From Streptomyces sp. ISL-11 (GTDB taxonomy: Bacteria; Actinomycetota; Actinomycetes; Streptomycetales; Streptomycetaceae): a DNA stretch of 47,483 bases. The stretch is from contig NZ_JAGGOL010000098.1 of NCBI RefSeq assembly GCF_018614525.1, forward strand, positions 1-47,483, in the 5' to 3' direction. A program made the position numbers and the translations under genes. Each line of letters begins with the position of its first letter. Within the stretch, counting starts at the first letter, position 1. Shown in pieces: positions 8,546 to 16,819 of the stretch. The notes beneath the pieces are model-generated. The model was not told the DNA's origin. It ran no database searches and saw only the letters and a list, made by a program, of their open reading frames with translations.

Positions 8546-8615
8546 CGTTGGTGGTCGGGGACTTCCCATACAGCCGCCGGCGTCCAGACCGGCAAACCAA
8601 CGAGGAGATCGGTTC

Positions 8616-9620
<1,005 letters not shown>

Positions 9621-9658
9621 TCTGCGGCTGCTGTACGGTCACAGGCACTGAGATGTAG

Positions 9659-9706
9659 GGGACGGGGCTCGTGCGACGCGATGGGGCGTCGTACGGGCCC
9701 CGTCCC
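9659..9706 (+). terminator. long hairpin between gap and pgk
   Basis: Arms 9659-9679 and 9686-9706 pair over 21 positions (19 Watson-Crick, 2 G-U) with a 6-nt loop. It ends only 32 nt before the pgk start. It may be a full terminator, an attenuator or a 3'-end stabiliser that raises gap mRNA over pgk mRNA. Confidence 0.65.
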
Positions 9707-9738
9707 ATGACCAGCCGCTACGTCACCGGAGTCATTGC

Positions 9739-10950
9739 ATGAAGACGATCGACGAACTCCTCCAGGACGGCGTCGAGGGCAAGCGGGTCTTCGTCCGCGC
9801 CGACCTCAACGTGCCCCTCGACGGCACCACCATCACCGACGACGGCCGCATCCGCGCCGTCGTCCCGACGATCGCCAAGCTCGCCGCCGCGGGCGCCAAG
9901 GTGATCGTCGCCTCCCACCTGGGCCGTCCCAAGGGCGCCCCGGACCCCCAGTACTCCCTCGCCCCGGCCGCGACGCGGCTCGGCGAACTGCTGGGCAAGA
10001 ACGTCTCGTTCGCCACCGACACGGTCGGCGACAGCGCGAAGGCCACCGTCGCCGCACTGGCGAACGGCGAGGTCACGCTGCTGGAGAACCTCCGTTTCAA
10101 CGCGGGCGAGACGAGCAAGGACGACGCCGAGCGCGGCGCGTTCGCCGACGAGCTGGCCTCGCTGGCCGACCTCTACGTGGGTGACGGCTTCGGCGCCGTG
10201 CACCGCAAGCACGCCTCGGTCTTCGACCTCCCGGCGCGCCTGCCGCACGCCGCCGGCGGTCTGATCGCCACCGAGGTCGGCGTCCTGAAGAAGCTCACCG
10301 AGGACGTCGCCCGCCCCTACGTCGTCGTCCTCGGCGGCGCCAAGGTCTCCGACAAGCTGGGTGTCATCGACAACCTGCTGGAGAAGGCCGACCGGATCCT
10401 CATCGGCGGCGGCATGTCGTACACCTTCCTCAAGGCCAAGGGCCACGAGGTCGGCATCTCCCTGCTGCAGGAGGACCAGGTCCCGGTCTGCCTGGAGTAC
10501 CTGGCCCGGGCCGAGAAGCGCGGCGTGGAGTTCGTCCTCCCCGTCGACGTCCTGGTCTCGGCCGAATTCCCGGACCTGAAGACCAAGGCCCCGGCCCACC
10601 CCGACACGGTCGCCTCGGACGCCATCCCGGCCGACCAGGAGGGCCTGGACATCGGCCCGAAGACCCGCGAGCTCTACGCCGCGAAGCTCGCCGACGCGGG
10701 CACGGTCTTCTGGAACGGCCCCATGGGTGTCTTCGAGCACCCTGACTACGCCGACGGCACCAAGGCCGTCGCGCAGGGTCTCCTCGACAGCTCCGCCTTC
10801 ACCGTCGTCGGCGGTGGCGACTCGGCCGCGGCCGTGCGCACCCTGGGCTTCGACGAGAATGCTTTCGGCCACATTTCGACCGGCGGCGGCGCCAGCCTCG
10901 AATACCTCGAGGGCAAGACGCTCCCCGGCCTCGCCGCACTGGAGGACTGA
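9739..10950 (+). CDS. pgk: phosphoglycerate kinase
   Basis: Transfers phosphate from 1,3-bisphosphoglycerate to ADP, giving ATP and 3-phosphoglycerate. The 403-residue product is of normal length for the family. It has the N-terminal signature KRVFVRADLNVPLDG, the substrate-binding ASHLGRPKG, ENLRFNAGET and GDGFGAVHRKHAS, and the nucleotide-binding WNGPMGVFE and GGGDSAAAV segments. It is followed after 6 nt by tpiA, so the two are co-transcribed. No strong ribosome-binding site is obvious in the last 20 nt before ATG 9739. Confidence 0.98.
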   Translation: MKTIDELLQDGVEGKRVFVRADLNVPLDGTTITDDGRIRAVVPTIAKLAAAGAKVIVASHLGRPKGAPDPQYSLAPAATRLGELLGKNVSFATDTVGDSAKATVAALANGEVTLLENLRFNAGETSKDDAERGAFADELASLADLYVGDGFGAVHRKHASVFDLPARLPHAAGGLIATEVGVLKKLTEDVARPYVVVLGGAKVSDKLGVIDNLLEKADRILIGGGMSYTFLKAKGHEVGISLLQEDQVPVCLEYLARAEKRGVEFVLPVDVLVSAEFPDLKTKAPAHPDTVASDAIPADQEGLDIGPKTRELYAAKLADAGTVFWNGPMGVFEHPDYADGTKAVAQGLLDSSAFTVVGGGDSAAAVRTLGFDENAFGHISTGGGASLEYLEGKTLPGLAALED

Positions 10951-10956
10951 ACCACC

Positions 10957-11733
10957 GTGAGTGACCGCACCCCGCTGATGGCGGGCAACTGGAAGATGAA
11001 CCTCAACCACCTCGAGGCCATCGCGCACGTCCAGAAGCTCGCCTTCGCCCTCGCCGACAAGGACTACGACGCCACCGAGGTCGCCGTCCTGCCGCCCTTC
11101 ACCGACCTGCGCTCGGTGCAGACGCTGGTCGACGGCGACAAGCTGAAGATCAAGTACGGCGCCCAGGACCTCTCGGCGTACGACTCCGGCGCCTACACCG
11201 GCGAGATCTCCGGCGCCATGCTGTCCAAGCTCAAGTGCACCTACGTGGCGGTCGGGCACTCCGAGCGCCGCCAGTACCACGGCGAGTCGGACGAGCTCTG
11301 CAACGCCAAGGTCAAGGCCGCCTACCGGCACGGGCTCACCCCGATCCTGTGCGTCGGCGAGGGCCTGGACGTCCGCAAGGCCGGCAACCAGGTCCAGCAC
11401 ACGCTGGCCCAGGTCGACGGCGCTCTGAAGGACATCCCGGCCGAGCAGGCCGAGACCATCGTGATCGCCTACGAGCCCGTCTGGGCCATCGGCACCGGCG
11501 AGGTCGCCACCCCCGAGGACGCCCAGGAGGTCTGCGGTGCGATCCGCGGCCGCCTGGCCGAGCTCTACAGCCAGGAGCTGGCCGACAAGGTCCGCATCCA
11601 GTACGGCGGCTCCGTGAAGTCCGGCAACATCGCCGCGATCATGGCGCAGCCGGACGTCGACGGCGCCCTGATCGGCGGCGCCGCTCTGGACGCGGACGAC
11701 TTCGTCAAGATCGTCCGCTTCCGGGACCAGTAG
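10957..11733 (+). CDS. tpiA: triosephosphate isomerase
   Basis: Interconverts dihydroxyacetone phosphate and glyceraldehyde 3-phosphate. The 258-residue TIM-barrel protein shows all three catalytic residues: K13 in NWKMN, H101 in VGHSERR and E173 in AYEPVWAIGTG. The phosphate-gripping YGGSVKSGN is also present. The GTG start at 10957 is supported by GGAGG at 10941-10945, which overlaps the end of pgk and suggests coupled translation. Confidence 0.98.
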   Translation: MSDRTPLMAGNWKMNLNHLEAIAHVQKLAFALADKDYDATEVAVLPPFTDLRSVQTLVDGDKLKIKYGAQDLSAYDSGAYTGEISGAMLSKLKCTYVAVGHSERRQYHGESDELCNAKVKAAYRHGLTPILCVGEGLDVRKAGNQVQHTLAQVDGALKDIPAEQAETIVIAYEPVWAIGTGEVATPEDAQEVCGAIRGRLAELYSQELADKVRIQYGGSVKSGNIAAIMAQPDVDGALIGGAALDADDFVKIVRFRDQ

Positions 11734-11744
11734 GCAGCGCTATG

Positions 11745-11765
11745 ACGACGGGCACTCCCCGTCGT
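11745..11765 (+). terminator. hairpin after tpiA
   Basis: Perfect 8-bp stem (11745-11752 with 11758-11765) and a CACTC loop, 12 nt after the tpiA stop. Confidence 0.45.
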
Positions 11766-11773
11766 ACCCTGTC

Positions 11774-11810
11774 GGGGCCGGGACCGGTGCACTCGCACCG
11801 CCCCGGCCCC
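11774..11810 (+). terminator. second, longer hairpin between tpiA and secG
   Basis: Outer stem 11774-11782 with 11802-11810 (9 bp), a small internal loop, then CGGTGC/GCACCG and an ACTC loop. It lies directly after the 11745-11765 hairpin, giving a tandem structure between the glycolytic genes and secG. The start of secG is 36 nt downstream, so a leader-RNA role is possible as well as termination. Confidence 0.55.
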
Positions 11811-11845
11811 ACTCCGTTCAGAGATCCGAGAGAGTTGGTCAAGCC

Positions 11846-12082
11846 GTGGTCATGGGGTTCTCGATCGCCCTCATCGTCTTCAGCCTGCTGATGATGATGC
11901 TGGTGCTCATGCACAAGGGGAAGGGCGGCGGCCTCTCCGACATGTTCGGTGGCGGCATGCAGTCCTCCGTCGGCGGCTCCTCGGTCGCCGAGCGCAACCT
12001 CGACCGCATCACCGTGGTCGTCGGTCTGCTGTGGTTCGCGTGCATTGTCACGCTCGGCCTGCTGATGAAGCTCGATAGCTGA
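11846..12082 (+). CDS. secG: preprotein translocase subunit SecG
   Basis: Small membrane subunit of the SecYEG export channel. The 78-residue product has two predicted membrane helices (about 4-22 and 54-73) flanking a conserved, glycine-rich cytoplasmic loop, HKGKGGGLSDMFGGGMQSS. The loop continues with the actinobacterial SVAERNLDRIT. The GTG at 11846 gives the usual N-terminus MVMGFS; ATG 11852 is an alternative. The position after tpiA is conserved in actinobacteria. Confidence 0.95.
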   Translation: MVMGFSIALIVFSLLMMMLVLMHKGKGGGLSDMFGGGMQSSVGGSSVAERNLDRITVVVGLLWFACIVTLGLLMKLDS

Positions 12083-12147
12083 CGTACCGTCGTGGACGCG
12101 GCCTATCATTGAGGTCGCGTCCCGCGGCCGGGCTGTAACTCCTGCCA

Positions 12148-12176
12148 CTGGACGCGCGTTGGGCCTTACGTAGACT
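12148..12176 (+). promoter_or_regulatory. promoter of the RbpA-family gene
   Basis: CTGGAC (12148-12153), a 17-bp spacer, then TAGACT (12171-12176): a good match to the principal sigma factor (HrdB) type. The transcript would have a leader of about 80 nt. Confidence 0.55.
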
Positions 12177-12264
12177 GGAGCGCCCGCAGCGGAGCCGTTC
12201 ACCGACCCCGCGGCGCAGCCGCTATTCGGCACAGTGCAGCACCATTACGCAGGGAGTTACGACC

Positions 12265-12600
12265 GTGGCAAGTGGCAACGCGATCCGAGGAAGTCGGGTC
12301 GGAGCGGGGCCGATGGGGGAGGCCGAGCGGGGCGAGTCCGCGCCGCGCCTCCGCATCTCCTTCTGGTGCTCCAACGGGCACGAGACGCAGCCGAGCTTCG
12401 CCAGTGACGCACAGGTGCCGGACACCTGGGACTGCCCGCGCTGCGGCTTCCCGGCCGGCCAGGACCGGGACAGTCCGCCCGACCCGCCGCGCACCGAGCC
12501 GTACAAGACCCACCTCGCCTATGTGCGCGAGCGGCGCAGCGACGCGGACGGCGAGGCCATCCTCGCCGAGGCGCTGGCCAAGCTCCGCGGAGAGATCTGA
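12265..12600 (+). CDS. RbpA-family RNA polymerase-binding protein (probable paralogue of canonical RbpA)
   Basis: RbpA proteins bind RNA polymerase and group 1/2 sigma factors and stabilise the open complex in actinobacteria. This 111-residue product has the family layout: a short basic N-terminal tail (NAIRGSRVG), a core domain with a C-x3-H...C-x2-C zinc set (WCSNGH and DCPRCG), and a C-terminal sigma-interacting helix ending in RERRSDADGEAIL. The sigma-interacting segment reads THLAYVRERR instead of the usual THWDMLxERR. The sequence also diverges from the better-known S. coelicolor RbpA as I remember it, so this is probably a second copy. The GTG start has AGGGAG 8 nt upstream. It has its own promoter and a strong terminator. 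Confidence 0.8.
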   Translation: MASGNAIRGSRVGAGPMGEAERGESAPRLRISFWCSNGHETQPSFASDAQVPDTWDCPRCGFPAGQDRDSPPDPPRTEPYKTHLAYVRERRSDADGEAILAEALAKLRGEI

Positions 12601-12619
12601 GCGGCACCACACCTTCGAG

Positions 12620-12659
12620 CGGCCCGGCCGCGCACCTGTCCAGGCGCGCGGCCGGGCCG
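12620..12659 (+). terminator. terminator of the RbpA-family gene
   Basis: Perfect 14-bp stem (12620-12633 with 12646-12659) and a 12-nt loop, 20 nt after the stop. Confidence 0.7.
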
Positions 12660-12732
12660 TTCGACATCTCATTACGTGCCCTGATCAATTAGGTTGGACG
12701 GTGGCGGGGCAGCTACGAGAAGAAGTGGGCTG

Positions 12733-14394
12733 ATGTCCGAGATGAACGCAGAGGGCCGCAGCAGGCTCGACCAGATGCCTGAGTGGAACGCGCTGGCCAA
12801 GCACCGGGAAGAGCTGGGGGAGGTGCGGCTGCGGCAGCTGTTCGCGGACGACCCGCGGCGCGCCGAGCGCTACGCGCTCACCGTCGGCGACCTGCACCTC
12901 GACTACTCCAAGCACCTCGTCACCGACGAGACGCTGCGCCTGCTGCGCGAGCTGGCGGCGGCCACCGGGGTCGCGGAGCTGCGCGACGCGATGTTCCGCG
13001 GCGAGAAGATCAACACGACCGAGGGCCGTGCCGTGCTGCACACGGCGCTGCGGGCCCCCGAGTCGGCCGTGATCAGGACCGACGGCGAGAACGTCGTACC
13101 GGCCGTCCACGCCGTCCTGCGCAAGATGCAGATCTTCACCGACCGGGTGCGCGGCGGTGACTGGAAGGGCCACACCGGCAAGCCCATCAAGAACGTCGTC
13201 AACATCGGTATCGGCGGATCCGACCTCGGACCGGCGATGGCGTACGAGGCGCTGCGCGCGTACACCTCCCGCGACATGACGTTCCGCTTCGTGTCGAACG
13301 TCGACGGCGCGGACCTGCACGAGGCCGTGCGCGACCTCGACCCCGCCGAGACGCTCTTCATCGTCGCGTCGAAGACCTTCACCACCATCGAGACCATCAC
13401 CAACGCCACCTCCGCCCGCAACTGGCTGCTGACCGGCCTGCGCGCGGGCGAGGACGCGGTCGCCAAGCACTTTGTGGCGCTGTCGACGAACGAGGAGAAG
13501 GTCTCCGACTTCGGCATCGACCCCACGAACATGTTCGAGTTCTGGGACTGGGTCGGCGGCCGCTATTCGTTCGACTCGGCCATCGGGCTCTCCCTGATGC
13601 TGGCCGTCGGCCCGGACCACTTCCGCGAGATGCTGGCCGGCTTCCACCTGGTCGACGAGCACTTCCGCTGCGCGCCGCCGGAGGAGAACGTCCCGCTGCT
13701 GCTCGGTCTGCTGGGCGTCTGGTACGGCAATTTCCACGACGCGCAGTCACACGCGGTGCTGCCCTACAGCCATTACCTGTCGAAGTTCGCGGCCTACCTC
13801 CAGCAGCTCGACATGGAGTCCAACGGCAAGTCCACAGGCCGCGACGGACGGCCCGTCAACTGGCAGACGGGCCCGGTCGTGTGGGGCACGCCCGGGACGA
13901 ACGGCCAGCACGCCTATTACCAGTTGATCCACCAGGGGACGAAGGTGATCCCCGCGGACCTGATCGGTTTCGCCCGGCCGGTCGACGACCTGCCGTCGGG
14001 GCTGGTGGGCCAGCACGACCTGCTGATGGCGAACCTCTTCGCGCAGGGCCAGGCGCTCGCCTTCGGCAAGACGGCGGAAGAGGTCGCGGCGGAGGGCGTC
14101 CCGCCGGAGCTCGTCCCGCACAAGACGTTCCGGGGGAACCACCCGACGACGACGATCCTCGCGAGCGAGTTGACTCCGTCGGTTCTGGGGCAGTTGATCG
14201 CCCTGTACGAACACAAGGTGTTCGTACAGGGGGCGATCTGGAACATCGACTCCTTCGACCAGTGGGGCGTGGAACTGGGCAAGGTCCTCGCGAAGCGGGT
14301 CGAGCCCGCTCTGGTCGAGGGTGCCGAGGTCGAGGGTCTGGACGCGTCCACGGCGGCGCTGGTGGCGCGGTACCGCGAGCTTCGCGGGCGCTGA
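12733..14394 (+). CDS. pgi: glucose-6-phosphate isomerase
   Basis: Interconverts glucose 6-phosphate and fructose 6-phosphate, the branch point between glycolysis and the pentose phosphate operon facing it. The 553-residue product has the sugar-phosphate-binding GIGGSDLGP and SKTFTTIET, the ESNGKSTGRDG loop, and the first PGI signature (GTPGTNGQHAYYQLIHQGTK). The C-terminal DQWGVELGKVLAK completes the pattern. ATG 12733 is chosen over an in-frame ATG at 12694 because MSEMNAEGRSRLDQMPEW fits the family N-terminus; ATG 12742 is also possible. TAGGTT at 12690 could be a -10 box. The gene is convergent with pgl across a repeat-rich gap. Confidence 0.97.
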   Translation: MSEMNAEGRSRLDQMPEWNALAKHREELGEVRLRQLFADDPRRAERYALTVGDLHLDYSKHLVTDETLRLLRELAAATGVAELRDAMFRGEKINTTEGRAVLHTALRAPESAVIRTDGENVVPAVHAVLRKMQIFTDRVRGGDWKGHTGKPIKNVVNIGIGGSDLGPAMAYEALRAYTSRDMTFRFVSNVDGADLHEAVRDLDPAETLFIVASKTFTTIETITNATSARNWLLTGLRAGEDAVAKHFVALSTNEEKVSDFGIDPTNMFEFWDWVGGRYSFDSAIGLSLMLAVGPDHFREMLAGFHLVDEHFRCAPPEENVPLLLGLLGVWYGNFHDAQSHAVLPYSHYLSKFAAYLQQLDMESNGKSTGRDGRPVNWQTGPVVWGTPGTNGQHAYYQLIHQGTKVIPADLIGFARPVDDLPSGLVGQHDLLMANLFAQGQALAFGKTAEEVAAEGVPPELVPHKTFRGNHPTTTILASELTPSVLGQLIALYEHKVFVQGAIWNIDSFDQWGVELGKVLAKRVEPALVEGAEVEGLDASTAALVARYRELRGR

Positions 14395-14405
14395 CGTTTT
14401 CCGTT

Positions 14406-14900
14406 GGCGGTGCCGTGTCCGCCTTGGGCGGGCTGGGCACCGCCGGGTCGCGTCGTTGCGGGTTGCGCGCCGTGGCGGCGGGATGAGGGTGCGGGCACCT
14501 TTCGATCCAGGCGGGGGCGCGGCCCCTTTCACCCTCGCGTGGGGTGAGAGGAGCGGCTTTCCTTCGGCCTCGGCCGCTCTGGGTGCTGTGGTGGGTGAAG
14601 GGCCACGTTGCGCCCTTCATTCCGCCGCGGCGGATGTTGGCCATGATGGTGTTGTTCGGCGGTGCCGTGTCCGCCTTGGGCGGGCTGGGCACCGCCGGGT
14701 CGCGTCGTTGCGGGTTGCGCGCCGTGGCGGTGGGATGAAGGTGCGGGCACCTTTCGATCCAGGCGGGGGCGCCGGCTTCGTTCATCCTCGCGGGGGTGAA
14801 AGGAGCGGCCCCTTTCGGCCTCCGGCCGTTCCGTGAAGGGCGCCGACGCCGTGTTCATTCCGCCGCGGTGGTGAACAGCCACGACGTTGTCGTTGGCGGT
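14406..14900. repeat. tandem ~250-bp intergenic repeat (two copies and a third start)
   Basis: The 584-bp gap between pgi and pgl holds no convincing gene. Positions 14406-14520 recur at 14658-14772 (offset 252 bp) with only two mismatches in 115 bp. The flanks are also partly repeated: TTCACCCTCGCG against TTCATCCTCGCG, and TTCATTCCGCCGCGG in both units. The opening word CGTTGGCGGT returns at 14891-14900, as if a third unit had been truncated. Open frames inside exist only because the repeat lacks stops. This looks like a non-coding dispersed-type repeat that has been tandemly duplicated. Confidence 0.8.
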
Positions 14901-14921
14901 CCCGGCGGCGCCCCCACGCAG

Positions 14922-14965
14922 AACGGCCTGTGGCCCGTCCCTTTCGGGGCGGGCCACAGGCCGTT
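14922..14965. terminator. bidirectional terminator between pgi and pgl
   Basis: Arms 14922-14941 and 14946-14965 form a 20-bp stem with one T-G pair and a 4-nt loop (TTTC; GAAA on the minus strand, a GNRA tetraloop). It ends 14 nt from the pgl stop codon and closes the pentose-phosphate operon. It could also stop pgi transcripts. Confidence 0.8.
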
Positions 14966-14978
14966 GTCGTCGGCGGGC

Positions 14979-15761
14979 TCAGGGGGACGACGGAGGGTAC
15001 AAGCCCCGCGGCAGCCGTGCCGCCGCGGGCTGGTCCAGGAGCCACAGCGTGCGGTGGCGGCCGTACGCGCCGGCCGCCGGGGCCTGGATCTCGCCCGCGC
15101 CGGAGAGGGCCATCGCCACCGCCGTGGCCTTGTCCTCGCCGGCCGCGAGGAGCCAGACCTCGCGCGCGGCGCGGATCGCCGGGAGGGTCAGGGAGACCCG
15201 CGTCGGCGGCGGCTTCGGCGCCCCGTGGACGCCGATGACCGTGCGCTCCGTCTCCCGGACGCCCGGCAGCTCGGGGAAGAGCGACGCCACATGCGTGTCG
15301 GGGCCGACGCCCAGCAGCAGGACGTCGAAGGACGGCACCGGACCGTGGTCCTCCGGCCGGGCCGCCGCGGCGAGGTCCGCCGCGTACGCCTCGGCCGCCG
15401 CGTCCGCGTCGTTCCCGTACGGGCCGCCCGCCGCCGGCATCGCGTGCACCCGGGACGGGTCCAGCGCAACCGCGTCCAGCAGCGCCTGACGCGCCTGCGT
15501 CACATTGCGCTCCGGGTCACCCTCCGGGAGGAACCGCTCGTCGCCCCACCACAGGTCGAGCCGCGACCAGTCCACCGCGTCCCGCGCGGGCGCGGCGGCG
15601 AGGGCCGCGAGCAGCCCGTTGCCGTTGCGCCCGCCCGTGAGGACGACGGAGGCCGAGCCGCGCGCGGCCTGGGCGTCCACGATCTTCGTGATCAGCCGGG
15701 CCGCCGCGGCCTGGGCCATCAGCTCCTTGTCCCGGTGGACGACGATCTGAGGGGCGTTCAC
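14979..15761 (-). CDS. pgl: 6-phosphogluconolactonase
   Basis: Hydrolyses 6-phosphogluconolactone in the oxidative pentose phosphate pathway. The 260-residue DevB-type protein has SVVLTGGRNG (sugar-binding loop near 50), LWWGDERFLPEGDPERN, FDVLLLGVGPDTHVASLFP and the C-terminal RVSLTLPAI. All are typical of the NagB/DevB fold. The GTG start (15761-15759) overlaps the opcA stop by 4 nt (GTGA), indicating translational coupling as the last gene of tkt-tal-zwf-opcA-pgl. Confidence 0.95.
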   Translation of the reverse strand: MNAPQIVVHRDKELMAQAAAARLITKIVDAQAARGSASVVLTGGRNGNGLLAALAAAPARDAVDWSRLDLWWGDERFLPEGDPERNVTQARQALLDAVALDPSRVHAMPAAGGPYGNDADAAAEAYAADLAAAARPEDHGPVPSFDVLLLGVGPDTHVASLFPELPGVRETERTVIGVHGAPKPPPTRVSLTLPAIRAAREVWLLAAGEDKATAVAMALSGAGEIQAPAAGAYGRHRTLWLLDQPAAARLPRGLYPPSSP

Positions 15762-16819
15762 TTGCCGGCCGCCTTCTTGCCGGAGCCGGCCTTCTTCGCG
15801 GAGGCGGGGGCGGGGGCAGGGGCCGGCTCCGAGGGAGCGGCCGCGGCATCCGACGGCGCGGCCTCGGCGGCCTTCGGGGCCGCCTCCGGCTTCGCCTCGC
15901 CGAGCCGCTCCACGCCGTACTTCAGCGCCGACTCGTACGTGTCGTCCGGGTCGAGCCGCCGCAGCTCCTCCGCGAGGAGCTCCGCGGTGTCGCGCCGGTT
16001 GAGCGCGACCGCGCGGTCCGGCTGGCCGGGCATGGACAGCGTGGCCAGCGAGCCGTCGGGGCGGTCCAGGACGATCGGACCGTTGCGGGTCTCCAGCCGT
16101 ACGGCCGTCAGGCCCGGGCCGTCCGAGACGCTCCGCCGCACCGGAACGCCGAGGCGGTCCGCGAGCCACATGCCGAGCAGCTCGCAGCTGGGGTTGTAGC
16201 CCTCGCCCTCGACCTGCGCGGAGAGGATGTCGACCTGCTGCTGGTCCAGCGCCGCCGCGATCATCGAGCGCCACGGCGTGATCCGGGTCCAGGCCAGGTC
16301 CGTGTCGCCGGGCGTGTAGTGCGCGGCGCGGGCCGAGACCTCCGCGAGGGGGTCCTCGGCGGCGTAGGTGTCGGTGACCCGGCGCTGGGCGAGGGAGCCC
16401 AGCGGGTCCTTCTCGGGGTTGACCGGGGAGCCGACCGGCCACCAGACGACCACGGGGGCGTCGGGCAGCAGCAGCGGCAGCACGACCGACTGGGCGTGGT
16501 CGATGACGTCGCCGTACAGGCGCAGCACGACCGTCTCGCCGGTGCCGGCGGACGTGCCGACCCGGACCTCGGCGTCGAGGCGGGCCTTGGCGCGGTCGCG
16601 CGGCGAACGGCTGACGCGCTTGATGACGACGAGCTTGCGCGAGGGGTGCTCGCGGGACGCCTCGTTGGCGGCCTTCAGCGCGTCGTAGGCGTGCTCTTCG
16701 TCGGTGACGATGACCAGGGTGAGCACCATGCCGACGGCGGGCGTGCCGATGGCCCGGCGGCCCTGGACCAGAGCGTTGTTGATCTTGCTGGACGTGGTGT
16801 CCGTGAGGTCCATCTTCAT
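15758..16819 (-). CDS. opcA: glucose-6-phosphate dehydrogenase assembly protein OpcA
   Basis: OpcA assists assembly or redox activation of glucose-6-phosphate dehydrogenase in cyanobacteria and actinobacteria. The 353-residue product starts MKMDLTDTTSSKINNAL. It shows the conserved VVIKRVSRSPRDRAK region, DAPVVVWWPVGSP, the DTDLAWTRITPWR segment, and CELLGMWLADRLGVPVRR. The last ~50 residues are low complexity (Ala/Pro-rich, then a Lys/Gly/Ala tail, KKAGSGKKAAGK), probably a disordered extension. The ATG overlaps the zwf stop (ATGA), in line with coupled, stoichiometric synthesis with Zwf. Confidence 0.93.
   Translation of the reverse strand: MKMDLTDTTSSKINNALVQGRRAIGTPAVGMVLTLVIVTDEEHAYDALKAANEASREHPSRKLVVIKRVSRSPRDRAKARLDAEVRVGTSAGTGETVVLRLYGDVIDHAQSVVLPLLLPDAPVVVWWPVGSPVNPEKDPLGSLAQRRVTDTYAAEDPLAEVSARAAHYTPGDTDLAWTRITPWRSMIAAALDQQQVDILSAQVEGEGYNPSCELLGMWLADRLGVPVRRSVSDGPGLTAVRLETRNGPIVLDRPDGSLATLSMPGQPDRAVALNRRDTAELLAEELRRLDPDDTYESALKYGVERLGEAKPEAAPKAAEAAPSDAAAAPSEPAPAPAPASAKKAGSGKKAAGK

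Noticed and set aside
14321..14836. 171-codon plus-strand frame over the end of pgi and the tandem repeat
   Set aside because: The protein merely repeats the DNA repeat (VRAPFDPGGG twice), overlaps pgi out of frame and lacks a ribosome site; typical of spurious small ORFs in such repeats.
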